Part shown: positions 6,817-15,327 of the stretch, piece after piece
How the letters are laid out: every line of letters starts with the position of its first letter
Position numbering within the stretch: the stretch's first letter is position 1
DNA from: a bacterium
GTDB taxonomy: Bacteria; Elusimicrobiota; Elusimicrobia; UBA1565; UBA9628
Length of the DNA: 58,648 bases
Reading direction: 5' to 3'
Assembly: GCA_021799485.1 (NCBI GenBank)
Contig: JAJZAK010000011.1
Location: forward strand, 1-58,648
The notes under the pieces: model-generated
The model's database searches: none
What the model was told of the DNA's origin: nothing
The model's input: the letters and a program-made list of their open reading frames with translations, nothing else
Position numbers and translations under genes: made by a program

Positions 6817-8475
6817 TTATTGGCAGTTGCCGGGACCCGATCCCGAGCTTGGGGGGTTGCAGGTTCCGGAGCAACACTCGGGACCGGAGGTGCACGAACT
6901 GCCGGAGCCGCCGCACGAGGCGCAAGCGTGGCTCTGGCAGTTATATCCCGCGCAACAGTCGGAATTCGAGCCGCATCCCGCCCCACTATTGCCGCAGGCG
7001 CATTGCCCGGAGGAGTTGCAGGTTCCGGAGGCGCAGTCGCTGCCAGTGTTGCAGGGCGTCCCTTGCCCGCCGAGGCACGAGTTGCCGCTGCAGATATTCG
7101 AGCAGCAATCCGAGGGGATCGAGCAAGTGCTGTTGGTCCCGCGGCAAGTTTCGCAGGTGCCGCCCGTGCCGCAAACCAATCCGCTGCAACAAGGGGAGGC
7201 CGAGCCGCATGTCCCGCCCGCCGAGACGCAGGTGGCCTGGCAGGTGTTGGTGTCCGGCGAGCAGCTGCCCGAGCAACAGGCGGCGTTGCTCGAGCAGGAA
7301 CTTCCATTGGCGGAGCAGGCGGGAGGAGGCGGAGTTCCGGAGCTGCCTGCCTGAGCGGCGTCCTGGCAGCAGAGGGCATAGGTATTGATCTGATAGCCGA
7401 CGCCCTGGCCGGTGGGATTGGCGCAGCCGAAATTCCAGCCGTTGCTCGCCGGCCAGGAGCCCCAAGAGCCGCTCGGTATATCCAGATTATCGAGTCCGAG
7501 ATAGACATTCTGGCACCAGCCTCCGCCGCCGATGGCGTTGGTGCCTGATGGGCACGTGGCCGTATTTTGGCCGTAGCAGGTGAAGGCCTCCAGCGCGCTG
7601 CAATTCGAGTAGGGGCAGTTGGAGGGCGGGGCGGGGCCGAAGGAGAATGATGGGAAAGGCCAGGGGAGATTGATTTGGACCTGGCAGCCGCAGGTCGGCT
7701 GGCCGCAGGGGCCGCAGCCGAGATGCTCGATGCAGCAGCCGACCATGGCGAGACAGCCATAATAGTCCGGGGTGCACTCGCAAGCATTGCTCTGAACGAG
7801 GGTGCAGGAATGGGCGACAGTCCCGCCGCTGCCGTTGAGAATGAGAGGGCCGCTGATCGTCAGGGGCATGGTCTGGTTCTGGGAGGTGACCGTGCCGTTG
7901 ATTTGCGTCGCGCCGTTTTGGATCCGCATGATCTCATGGCGGTTGCCGTAGGCCAGGGAGCCGACGCCGACGCCGATCTGGTCGCTCGCCCAAAACTGGA
8001 ACTTGGTCGGAGCCATGCTGATCTTGGCGTATTGGCCGTTGGCGTTGTCGAGCTCGATCTGTCCTTGCCCTCCGGGCACCCCGCCGCCGATGTAAAGCCC
8101 ATGGGGGCTCACGCTGGTTTGGTAGCCGGGCGGACCGAGAAAGCCGTTGGTGGACGCGGTGCCGATGGCCACGCTGCCGTTTTCAACGACGAGGGCCGCG
8201 TCGGGGTCGGCGACCGAGGCGGTGCCGCCGATTTCGGCCAGGTAGCCGGAGCCCGAGACCGCGGCCAGATAGGTATTGCCGGTCGTCAGCATCTGGTTGT
8301 AGAGTCCGTTGGGCGATGGGTAGTAGCTGCTCAGGCGGACGTCTTGGGTGCTCGTGATCGTCCGGGGAAGCGCGAGGAAAAGGAGCGCCGTCAACAGGGG
8401 CTTGATCGTCCGCGTCGAGAGGCGCAGACTGATCCGCCAACGCGCCGCGTCGTCGGCCTTCGGAGGGCGGTCCAT
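6817..8475 (-). CDS. cassette 1 member C: secreted fibre-like protein with six cystine-knot-like repeats
   Basis: 552 residues. A hydrophobic segment near 24-42 (TIKPLLTALLFLALPRTIT) precedes the family hallmark STQDVRLSSYYPSPNGLYNQ and TGNTYLA; the GSVAIGTAS segment resembles phage-fibre NVGIGT motifs. About residues 275-375 form a cysteine domain seen in all six paralogues (CPSGTNAIGGGGWC ... WNFGC ... YALCCQ). From about 385 there are six tandem units of about 25 residues with the pattern C-x6-C-x5-CC-x3/4-C-x5-C, like inhibitor cystine knots. The C member of cassette 2 lacks this extension. Last gene of an A-B-C run on the minus strand; exported, function unknown. Confidence 0.8.
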   Translation of the reverse strand: MDRPPKADDAARWRISLRLSTRTIKPLLTALLFLALPRTITSTQDVRLSSYYPSPNGLYNQMLTTGNTYLAAVSGSGYLAEIGGTASVADPDAALVVENGSVAIGTASTNGFLGPPGYQTSVSPHGLYIGGGVPGGQGQIELDNANGQYAKISMAPTKFQFWASDQIGVGVGSLAYGNRHEIMRIQNGATQINGTVTSQNQTMPLTISGPLILNGSGGTVAHSCTLVQSNACECTPDYYGCLAMVGCCIEHLGCGPCGQPTCGCQVQINLPWPFPSFSFGPAPPSNCPYSNCSALEAFTCYGQNTATCPSGTNAIGGGGWCQNVYLGLDNLDIPSGSWGSWPASNGWNFGCANPTGQGVGYQINTYALCCQDAAQAGSSGTPPPPACSANGSSCSSNAACCSGSCSPDTNTCQATCVSAGGTCGSASPCCSGLVCGTGGTCETCRGTNSTCSIPSDCCSNICSGNSCLGGQGTPCNTGSDCASGTCNSSGQCACGNSGAGCGSNSDCCAGYNCQSHACASCGGSGSSCTSGPECCSGTCNPPSSGSGPGNCQ

Positions 8476-9405
8476 TTATAAATAGCAGCAGTAAGCGTAG
8501 GCCGTGTTCCAGAGCGGGAAACCGGGCAAGACGGAATTGCCGCATTGAATCGCCCAAGTGTTGGCGCCATAGGGATAGCTTCCCTCTAAATCAGCTCCCA
8601 GGCAGGTTCCTCCTCCTCCCATGATGACGGTGCCGGACGGACATGTCGCTGCGGCGCTGCCCCACCCCGTCACCTGTTGTCCTGGCACCCAAGAGCATGT
8701 GTGCGGCGTGTCGCCTCCCAGTGTGGAGGTTGAGTCGCCCAGTATATAAGGGGCCGTCGTGGGGCCGTACCAGTCGGCGGCGGTGTTGGAGAGCAGGAAA
8801 AGCTCCGGCGTCGAGCCGGGACCCTCGTTGTCGATATAGGCGATGAAAGGATCGCCCGCCGTGGCAAAGGTCACCTTGTCCGTCGACCAAATCTCGAGTT
8901 GGTTTTGCCATCGGCTGATCTGGCCCGAGCCGCCCGAGGAATCGTCGAGCTGAATCTGCGGCTGCTGGATTCCTCCCGCGCCGCCCGGTCCCGGCCCGAT
9001 GTAGAGGCCTCCATAACTTGTCCCTCCGATCCCGTTGGGCGCCGCGGGCCCCTGCCCGAAAGTCCCGGAGCCGCTGGCATACGGGTTGTTGGAGCCGATC
9101 GACATATTGCCCTGGTTGGAATTGTTGAGCATGAGCCGGATCGATGAATCCTGGGGAGGCACAATGCTTCCGATCTCGGCGATCGCTCCGCCGCCGGACG
9201 CTGAATTGGCGGCTAGAAAGGCGCTCTGGTTGACGAGGAGCTGGCCATAGGCTCCGCTCGGCGCCGGGAAGAAGACGGTCATCTGGACCTGCTCGAGGCC
9301 GCAGAGATCGCCGGCCGCCGCCAGGATCAAAAGCGCCGCCAGCAGGGCCCGAGGAGCCCAGGGCGGGGCGGCCAGCTCGACGTCTATTTGAATTCCCGCC
9401 GCCAT
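8476..9405 (-). CDS. cassette 1 member B: secreted fibre-like protein
   Basis: 309 residues. An N-terminal hydrophobic stretch (RALLAALLILAAAGDLCG) is followed by EQVQMTVFFPAPSGAYGQLL and NQSAFLAANS, the B-type version of the family hallmark. The middle is Gly/Asn-rich and probably beta-structured. The C-terminus has the shared cysteine domain: TCPSGTVIMGGGGTC, WAIQC, AYAYCCYL. Its closest relative in the window is 21310-22212 (QMTVYYPAPSGAYQQLL, DCPSGMILMGGGGSC). It abuts member C directly, so the two are co-transcribed. Confidence 0.78.
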   Translation of the reverse strand: MAAGIQIDVELAAPPWAPRALLAALLILAAAGDLCGLEQVQMTVFFPAPSGAYGQLLVNQSAFLAANSASGGGAIAEIGSIVPPQDSSIRLMLNNSNQGNMSIGSNNPYASGSGTFGQGPAAPNGIGGTSYGGLYIGPGPGGAGGIQQPQIQLDDSSGGSGQISRWQNQLEIWSTDKVTFATAGDPFIAYIDNEGPGSTPELFLLSNTAADWYGPTTAPYILGDSTSTLGGDTPHTCSWVPGQQVTGWGSAAATCPSGTVIMGGGGTCLGADLEGSYPYGANTWAIQCGNSVLPGFPLWNTAYAYCCYL

Positions 9406-9414
9406 ATCAGTTCT

Positions 9415-10461
9415 TTAGAGATCGCAGCATTCGACCCAAGTATTCGAGGGCGCCGTATACGTCGGATGAAAAATATCGCCGCATGTGAAATTCCAAGCGG
9501 TCGGATAAGTCAGCGTCGGCACATTGAGTTGAGGGGGATAAGCGGGAGGGGTCACAAGCGAGTCCGGGGCCTTGTAATTAAGGGGGTTTGTCTGGCCGGG
9601 TCCCGAGTTGGGAAGGCCGGCCGCGGGGCCGTTTGCGACCTCGACGTAGCCGGGCCCGCAATTGCCTCCTCCCGCGATGGCGACGACTTGATTTTGACTG
9701 CCGTTTTGAGGGGGCGGGCACTGAAGGCCCGAGAAAAGAAAGCAATTGTAGGGGACATTGCCCATGTAAGGAACGCCCGGATCGGTGTAGAAGACGCCCT
9801 CGGCCGCGATTTGTCCGCTCACCGTCATGCTGCCGTAGGCCACCATCACACCGAGCGTGTTGCCTGCCGGCGTTTGAGCTCCGATAAAATGGAGGGTGTC
9901 GCTGTAGGGAGTTCCCGCGCCCAGCGACACCTTATAGGTCGACCAGAGCTGCAGTTCGCCGGATCCATTGATGCGGTTGATTTGCCCCGCCTGGGGATAG
10001 GGGACGGGGGTGGGATTGGCGGCGTTGGTGAGCGTGGTGTTTATTTCGTCGAGCTCGATTTGCGCCGATCCGGAGCCCGTCGGATAGTTCGGTCCGACGC
10101 GCAAGCCGCCGGCTCCGGGCTGGGTGAAATAATAACTGGGGACTCCGGAGCCTGAATAAGGGGTGCCGATGCCGACACTGCCGTTGCGCACGACCAGCAT
10201 GGCCCCCGAGGCGCTCCCGTCCGTCCCGCCGACCTCGACGAAACTGTTGCCGGTGTTATTGACGGCCAGATAGGCGTTTCCAAAAGTCAGGAGTTGTTGA
10301 TAGACCCCTGTTGTGGCGGGATAGTACGTCTTGAGGGTGACATCCTCGAGCTGGCTTCCGCATTCTGGAGCAAGGCCAAAAAGAAAAAAGACAAAGAAAA
10401 AAACCCCGGCCTTGGCGGGGGTGGGACGCAAGTCGATGGTCAGGCTGACGCGGGCGGCCAT
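9415..10461 (-). CDS. cassette 1 member A: secreted fibre-like protein
   Basis: 348 residues. The N-terminal signal or anchor is FFFVFFLFGLAPECGS, followed by the A-type hallmark QLEDVTLKTYYPATTGVYQ, FGNAYLAVNN and then VVRNGSVGIGT, a motif shared with trimeric phage-tail-fibre proteins. The C-terminus keeps the cysteine domain (AGGGNCGPGYVEV, WNFTCG, WVECCDL). Its counterpart is 20223-21293 (QLEDVQLNAYFPAQMGVYQ). First gene of the A-B-C run; 9 bases separate it from member B. Confidence 0.78.
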   Translation of the reverse strand: MAARVSLTIDLRPTPAKAGVFFFVFFLFGLAPECGSQLEDVTLKTYYPATTGVYQQLLTFGNAYLAVNNTGNSFVEVGGTDGSASGAMLVVRNGSVGIGTPYSGSGVPSYYFTQPGAGGLRVGPNYPTGSGSAQIELDEINTTLTNAANPTPVPYPQAGQINRINGSGELQLWSTYKVSLGAGTPYSDTLHFIGAQTPAGNTLGVMVAYGSMTVSGQIAAEGVFYTDPGVPYMGNVPYNCFLFSGLQCPPPQNGSQNQVVAIAGGGNCGPGYVEVANGPAAGLPNSGPGQTNPLNYKAPDSLVTPPAYPPQLNVPTLTYPTAWNFTCGDIFHPTYTAPSNTWVECCDL

Positions 10462-10530
10462 GACACCAGCATTTTATACTTCTATAATTGTAAGCTTTTT
10501 GGCAATTCGCGAAAACCCTTTTTGAGGAAA

Positions 10531-11367
10531 TTACTCGATAGCGCCCCAGAGGTTGCTTGCTGTTGAATAGATCGCTTGCCCCATGCACACAGCCTCCGGG
10601 GCAAGGTCGGAATACAGGCTTTCAAGAGGCTGAACGATGGAATTAATGGTTTCCCATCCGGCATTCTCGATGCAACCGGCGCTGATGGATACGTTGGGGA
10701 AAGATCCCGACGTGCAAAAGGGAGGTTGTGATTCGGCGAGATTGATGCCGAAATCAACGCCGAGGCCGATGGCTAAGCCCAACGGCCCCGCCATGGCCCC
10801 ATCCCCCGCGATATAGAGAGCCGCCACGTAGGGGCCGGCGGAGGTTGTGGCGCCGAGCAGGGCGCCCCCCCAGCCCCCCTTCTCGTAGCCGACGATGGTC
10901 GCGCCCGCGACGGCCGCGATGCTGACGCCCATCGGCATATCCGGAATCGAGGAGGCAAGGTTTAAGATGTCCACGCCGCCGCCCTGCATGGTGGGGTTTG
11001 TCAGGGCGGAATAGATTTGTAAGCCGGGAGAGCCGGAAAAAATGCTGCATCCCGTCGCCGGCGGATCAGTGACGGCGGGCGCCGTCAGAAGCAGTTGTTG
11101 GTTCGCATAAGCCGAGACAGCCAGGCCGGCGTAGATGGACTGAGCTTGCTGGGCCGGAGTGAGCGTCAAGTTGTAGGCCGTCGCCACGATGTTGTTGCCG
11201 CCTCCCCCCCCGCCGCCTCCACCACCCCCTCCGCCACCCCCGCCTCCCCCGCCGCCGCCGCCGGGAGGGCCGATCCTCATAGCCGGGACCTCCGCGGGAA
11301 CGGCGGCGCCGACGATCAAAATCATGGCCGACAACGCCATCTTTTTCAGAAAGGGTGTTCGCGTCAT
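10531..11367 (-). CDS. exported hypothetical protein with a poly-glycine tract
   Basis: 278 residues. The signal sequence is MALSAMILIVGAAVPAEVPA, followed by about 22 consecutive glycines (mixed GGN codons) and a domain of unknown type. That domain has hydrophobic Gly/Ala-rich segments (MGVSIAAVAGATIVGYEKGG and GPLGLAIGLGVDFGINLA) that could enter a membrane, plus four scattered cysteines. It has its own promoter (11374-11402) and lies upstream of cassette 1 on the same strand, so it may be the first gene of that unit. No family recognised. Confidence 0.7.
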   Translation of the reverse strand: MTRTPFLKKMALSAMILIVGAAVPAEVPAMRIGPPGGGGGGGGGGGGGGGGGGGGGGNNIVATAYNLTLTPAQQAQSIYAGLAVSAYANQQLLLTAPAVTDPPATGCSIFSGSPGLQIYSALTNPTMQGGGVDILNLASSIPDMPMGVSIAAVAGATIVGYEKGGWGGALLGATTSAGPYVAALYIAGDGAMAGPLGLAIGLGVDFGINLAESQPPFCTSGSFPNVSISAGCIENAGWETINSIVQPLESLYSDLAPEAVCMGQAIYSTASNLWGAIE

Positions 11368-11373
11368 GCTTGG

Positions 11374-11402
11374 ACTATAACGGGGGAGTCGGCGGAATTC
11401 AA
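11374..11402 (-). promoter_or_regulatory. sigma70-type promoter for the poly-Gly protein gene
   Basis: On the minus strand TTGAAT (11402-11397), a 17-base spacer, then TATAGT (11379-11374). The start codon at 11367 is only 7 bases beyond the -10 box, so the transcript would have almost no leader. Confidence 0.6.
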
Positions 11403-11521
11403 TAAGGGGCTCATTAAAGCTGGATTAAGGAACGGTAAGGAAGGCCAGGGCCTCCATGCCACGAGAATTCCTATAATGAATGCAACGTACCCACCCTCCA
11501 GGACTCGGAACATCCATCTCC

Positions 11522-12052
11522 ATGCAGCCGCGTAAACTAGCCAAAAGACTGGCGCTGATCCCGGCCGCGGTCGTCGCGGGAGCCGCCGTCGCCGAGGTTC
11601 TCGTCGGCGTCGAGGGCTCTCGCGGCAAGGTCTTTGTCGAGTCAAGCCTCCCCGCGATCGCCTCGCGCTGGAGCTCCGGCGAGCTTGCATCCCGGGCGAC
11701 TCTGGAATTCCTCAGAACCGCTCCCATCGACAGGATCGATTCGGCCTTCGGCGCCGCCCGGAGGAATCTCGGGCCGCTCAAGGCCCTTCGGGGCTGCCAG
11801 GGCGGGGCGAGGTTGGCCATGGCGAAAAACGGATTGTGGATGATTTCGGCCCGCTACGCTTGCCGGGCGGATTTCGAGAGGGCATCGGCGCGGATCGCCG
11901 TTGGGATCGTCAAGCGCGGCGGCGGGTGGTTGATATCGAGCTTCGAGGTTGACTCGGCGGCCTACAAGGCGGCTTGGCCCCAGTCCTTGCGCGCGCGATC
12001 GAGCGACTCGGGAGTCCCGATGTCGAGCCAGCGCGCGGAGCCTACGTCGTAA
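11522..12052 (+). CDS. hypothetical membrane-anchored or exported protein
   Basis: 176 residues from the ATG at 11522 (MQPRKLAKRL), preferred because a basic stretch then leads directly into a hydrophobic segment (ALIPAAVVAGAAVAEVLVG). The rest is a small soluble domain with two cysteines (LRGCQGG and YACRAD) and no recognised family. Its last 91 bases overlap the convergent nucleotidyltransferase gene, and the final 30 residues are low in information. The true end may be unusual, or the gene may be decaying there. Confidence 0.55.
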   Translation: MQPRKLAKRLALIPAAVVAGAAVAEVLVGVEGSRGKVFVESSLPAIASRWSSGELASRATLEFLRTAPIDRIDSAFGAARRNLGPLKALRGCQGGARLAMAKNGLWMISARYACRADFERASARIAVGIVKRGGGWLISSFEVDSAAYKAAWPQSLRARSSDSGVPMSSQRAEPTS

Positions 12053-12675
12053 GCGAGCAGATTCTCGCCTTTCTCCGCCAGGCGCAGATAGCTCGCGATG
12101 ATGGAGAAGGCGCCGGTTTCGCCCAGCATGTTGAAAATGCCCGGGCTGAGGACGTGAATTCCGTTGAACGCCAAGGCCCGGACTCCGGGTTCCGGGGCTT
12201 CCCCGGCGGCTTCCCGGCCTACAAGGCGTCCCGAGGCGTCGAAAAGAAGCCTGCGGGGGCCTGGGCGATCCGAAACCGCCAGCGTCGCGAGGGCTCCCGA
12301 GCGTTCGTGGCAGCGGTAGAGCGCGCCCAAGTCGATCTCGCTGAGGACATCGGCGTTATGGACGAAGAAGGGACGGCCGTCATTTAAAAACGCGGCAGCC
12401 TTTTTGATCCCTCCCCCGGTGTCGAGGAGGACTTCTTCCCGGGAAACGTGGATCTTGACGCCGAGGCGGCTTTGGGCCTTATTAAGGAAGGACTCGACCT
12501 TGTCCGCCAAGTGCCAGGTGTTGATCGCGACGCCGTCGACGCCGGCCTTGAGAAGCCGATTCAAGACGATCTCGATGATGGGGACGCCGCCTATTTCGAT
12601 GAGCGGCTTGGGAAGGCGTTCGGTCAGGGGCTTGAGCCGCGTTCCCTCCCCGGCGGCTAGGATCATCGCCTTCAT
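11962..12675 (-). CDS. sugar-1-phosphate nucleotidyltransferase, MurU-like
   Basis: 237 residues. The GT-A nucleotidyltransferase signature is clear: MILAAGEGTRLKPLT, LPKPLIEIGG, the metal-site region FFVHNADVLSEID, and a C-terminal WLDIGTPES. Family and size match MurU-type enzymes, which make UDP-MurNAc from MurNAc-1-P in peptidoglycan recycling. The assignment is supported by the adjacent AmgK-like kinase gene transcribed just upstream. A mannose-1-P or glucose-1-P specificity cannot be excluded. Confidence 0.85.
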   Translation of the reverse strand: MKAMILAAGEGTRLKPLTERLPKPLIEIGGVPIIEIVLNRLLKAGVDGVAINTWHLADKVESFLNKAQSRLGVKIHVSREEVLLDTGGGIKKAAAFLNDGRPFFVHNADVLSEIDLGALYRCHERSGALATLAVSDRPGPRRLLFDASGRLVGREAAGEAPEPGVRALAFNGIHVLSPGIFNMLGETGAFSIIASYLRLAEKGENLLAYDVGSARWLDIGTPESLDRARKDWGQAAL

Positions 12676-12700
12676 CGCGGTTGGTTTTTAAATGTTTCGG

Positions 12701-14185
12701 TCAAAGATCGCGGTGTTCGACTTGGACCGGGACCCGGAGCTTCCCGCGCAAAAAAGACGCCATGGCCTCCGCGCAGAAGACGGAGCGATGCCGCCCTCCG
12801 GTGCAGCCGAAGGCGACCGAAAGGTCGGTGAAATTGCGGGCGCGGTAGTTCTTCACGCTGTCAGCGACCAGCTCCTCGGCGCGCCGCAGAAAGCGCCGGA
12901 CGGGGGCTTGATGGGAAAGATACGCCGCGACGGGGCGGTCCCGGCCCGTCAGCTCCGCGTAGCGCGCGAGCCGGCCAGGGTTGGGGAGAGCCCGGCAGTC
13001 GAAGACGAAGCCGCCGCCGTGGCCGCGGTCGTCGGCGGGGATGCTGCGCTTATAGGAGAAGCTCTGGACGCGCACGGTGAGCTCGAGGCTCGCGTTGCCG
13101 AAGAGCCGCAGCCTGGGCGTCGCGACGAGCATCTTGAGGACGCGGACGAGCTCCGGAGCCTCGACCGGGAATCCGCGCTCCCGCAGGAGAAACTCGATGT
13201 TGCGCATGGCGTAGGGGATGCTTTGGAGAAAATGGGGCTTGCGCTCGAAAAAGCCTCTCAGGCCGTAGGTGCCGAGGGCCTGGAAGATGCGGACGTAAAC
13301 GTAGCCCGGATAGTGTCGCATGAACTGATCGCGGGAGACGCGGCCGACCTTGCGGGCCTGGCGGAGGTAGGCTTCGAGAAGCTCCTTGCGCGTCGGCTCG
13401 GGGAGATCCGCCTTCGCGTCATAGAGCAGCGAGGCGACGTCGTACTGGAGGGCGCCGCGGCGGCCCCCCTGGTAGTCGATGAACCAAGGCTCTCCCGAAC
13501 GCACCATGATGTTGCGCGACTGGAAGTCGCGGTAGAGGAAATAGCGCCGGTCCGCTTCCAGGAGATGGGCGGCGAAGAGCGCGAAATCCTCCTCGAGCCT
13601 CTGCTCGTCGAAAACGAAGCCCCCGAGGCGGAGGAAATAATATTTGAAGTAGTTGAGATCCCAGAGGATGGATTGCCGGTCGAACTCCGCGCGCGGCCAG
13701 CAGACCCGGAGATCGACGCCGCGCCCCGCCGTGATTTGGAATCGTGGCAGGAGGGCGGCGGCTTTGCGGTAGACCTGGAGGACCTCCGGGGCGATGCTGG
13801 AGCCCCGGCGCTTCGCCGTCAGGAGGTCGAAGAGAGTCCGGTCTCCCAAGTCCTCCTCGAGGTAGGCGCCCTTCGCCTGGTCCTCGGCGTAGATCTCGGG
13901 CACGGGGAGCCCCGCGCGGCGGAAATGCTTGGAGAAGGACAGGAAGGCGCGGTTCTCCGCGAGATCGTCGTTGACGACGCCGATCGTCGAGGGAGCGTCC
14001 CCGGAGAGACGGTAGATCTTGCGCGCCGATCCGTCCCCCGCGAGGCCGGCGATCGAGCGGGGCTTCGTCCCGAAGCGGGCCTCGTAGAGCCGGGCCAGGA
14101 CGGCCGCGGGGCGCCGGTGGTCACGCCCGCGCGGGCGGGAATCCGGCCCGGCCCCGCGCTGGCGCGGCGGGAGCGGCGGCGTCAC
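12701..14185 (-). CDS. AmgK-like amino-sugar kinase fused to a RapZ C-terminal domain
   Basis: 494 residues. Residues about 20-350 are an aminoglycoside-phosphotransferase/choline-kinase-fold kinase: YLEEDLGDRTLFDLL, the Brenner-type loop FLYRDFQSRNIMV, and WFIDYQGGRRGALQYD with the metal-binding Asp. This arrangement resembles AmgK (MurNAc/GlcNAc anomeric kinase). Residues about 370-494 match the RapZ C-terminal domain (VQSFSYKRSIP, GGGFVFDCRALPNPG, NFTDLSVAFGCTGGRHRSV), which senses glucosamine-6-phosphate in E. coli. The start is GTG overlapping the upstream TGA. With the MurU-like gene it suggests a cell-wall recycling step tied to amino-sugar sensing. The RapZ ATPase domain is absent. 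Confidence 0.88.
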   Translation of the reverse strand: MTPPLPPRQRGAGPDSRPRGRDHRRPAAVLARLYEARFGTKPRSIAGLAGDGSARKIYRLSGDAPSTIGVVNDDLAENRAFLSFSKHFRRAGLPVPEIYAEDQAKGAYLEEDLGDRTLFDLLTAKRRGSSIAPEVLQVYRKAAALLPRFQITAGRGVDLRVCWPRAEFDRQSILWDLNYFKYYFLRLGGFVFDEQRLEEDFALFAAHLLEADRRYFLYRDFQSRNIMVRSGEPWFIDYQGGRRGALQYDVASLLYDAKADLPEPTRKELLEAYLRQARKVGRVSRDQFMRHYPGYVYVRIFQALGTYGLRGFFERKPHFLQSIPYAMRNIEFLLRERGFPVEAPELVRVLKMLVATPRLRLFGNASLELTVRVQSFSYKRSIPADDRGHGGGFVFDCRALPNPGRLARYAELTGRDRPVAAYLSHQAPVRRFLRRAEELVADSVKNYRARNFTDLSVAFGCTGGRHRSVFCAEAMASFLRGKLRVPVQVEHRDL

Positions 14186-15327
14186 CGGCTCGCGGCGATC
14201 GCCGCCTCGAGGTCTCGCGCGAGGTCGCCCGCGTCCTCGATGCCGACCGAGAGCCGTATGAGACCATCCGAGAGCCCGGATTGAAGGCGCTCCTCCCGCG
14301 GTATCGATCCGTGTGTCATGCTGGCCGGGTGGCTCACCAGGGACTCGACCCCGCCCAGGCTTTCGGCCAGGGAAAAGACCTCGGTGCGGGAGACCATCTT
14401 CATGGCGCGTTCGATCCCGCCCTTGAGTTCAAAGGAGATCATGCCGCCGTAGCCCGACATCTGGGACCGCGCGACCTCGCGCCCCGGATGCCCGGGGAGG
14501 CCCGGATAGTTGACCGACGCGACGTCCGGGTGTTTCGAGAGCCGTTCGGCGAGGGCCGCGGCGTTTTCGCAGTGCCGCTTCATGCGCAGGGAGAGAGTCT
14601 TCGTCCCGCGCAGGACGAGGAAGCAGTCCATGGGGCCCGGAACGGCCCCAAGCGAGTTTTGGACGAAGCGGAGCCTCTCGTGGAGCGTCTCGTCGTTCGT
14701 CACGACGCAGCCGCCGATCACGTCCGAGTGCCCGCCCAGGTACTTGGTCGTCGAGTGAACGACGGCGTGCGCGCCGAGCGCCAGGGGATTCTGGAGGGCG
14801 GGGCTCGCGAAGGTGTTGTCCACCGCGACCTTGGCGCCGCGGCGGCCGGCCAGGCGGCAGACGGCCTGGATGTCGGTGATGCGCAGGAGAGGGTTGCTCG
14901 GGGTTTCGATCCAGACGAACTTCGTCTCGGGCAGGAACGCCTTCTCGACCTGGTCCGCGTTCGAGCTCTCGACGAAGCTGAAGCGGATGCCGAAGCGCTC
15001 GAAGTGGCGCTTGAAGAGCCGGTAGGTTCCGCCGTAGACGTCCCGGCCGCAGATCACATGGTCGCCGGGGGAGAGGGTTTGGATGACGGCCGATATCGCG
15101 GCGACGCCCGAGGCGAAGCAAACGCCGAAGCGCCCTCCCTCGAGGGCGGACAGATTCCCCTCGAGCGCCAGGCGCGTGGGGTGGGCGCTTCGCGAATAGT
15201 CGAAGCCCTTGTGCTTTTCCGGCGCCTCCTGGACATAAGTCGACGTAAGGTAGACCGGTGTCATGATGGCTCCCGTCGCGGGATCGGGGGACTGGCCGGC
15301 GTGGACGGCCAGCGTGTCGAATTTCAA
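14182..15327 (-). CDS. cystathionine gamma-lyase/synthase family PLP enzyme
   Basis: 381 residues, usual length. Seen: TLAVHAGQSPDPATGAI, YSRSAHPTR (phosphate-binding Tyr/Arg), FASGVAAISAV, WIETPSNPLL, KVAVDNTFASP and the PLP-lysine motif VHSTTKYLGGHSDV; the C-terminal ESLGGVESLVSHPASMTH is typical of the family. With the cystathionine beta-synthase-like gene two genes upstream in the same operon, the likely role is reverse transsulfuration (cystathionine to cysteine). Cystathionine gamma-synthase activity is the main alternative. Its ATG overlaps the TGA of the TPR gene. Confidence 0.88.
   Translation of the reverse strand: MKFDTLAVHAGQSPDPATGAIMTPVYLTSTYVQEAPEKHKGFDYSRSAHPTRLALEGNLSALEGGRFGVCFASGVAAISAVIQTLSPGDHVICGRDVYGGTYRLFKRHFERFGIRFSFVESSNADQVEKAFLPETKFVWIETPSNPLLRITDIQAVCRLAGRRGAKVAVDNTFASPALQNPLALGAHAVVHSTTKYLGGHSDVIGGCVVTNDETLHERLRFVQNSLGAVPGPMDCFLVLRGTKTLSLRMKRHCENAAALAERLSKHPDVASVNYPGLPGHPGREVARSQMSGYGGMISFELKGGIERAMKMVSRTEVFSLAESLGGVESLVSHPASMTHGSIPREERLQSGLSDGLIRLSVGIEDAGDLARDLEAAIAASR

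Noticed and set aside
6817-10461. Interpretation of cassette 1 as phage tail genes
   Set aside because: NVGIGT-like motifs are shared with phage fibres, but there are no other phage genes, and signal peptides point to cellular surface proteins.
11189-11272. CCN-rich tract as a microsatellite or triplet repeat
   Set aside because: It is the coding sequence of the glycine run with mixed codons, not a uniform repeat.
12692-14284. A 530-codon plus-strand frame opposite the kinase-RapZ gene
   Set aside because: Antisense shadow; the minus-strand gene has complete kinase and RapZ motifs.
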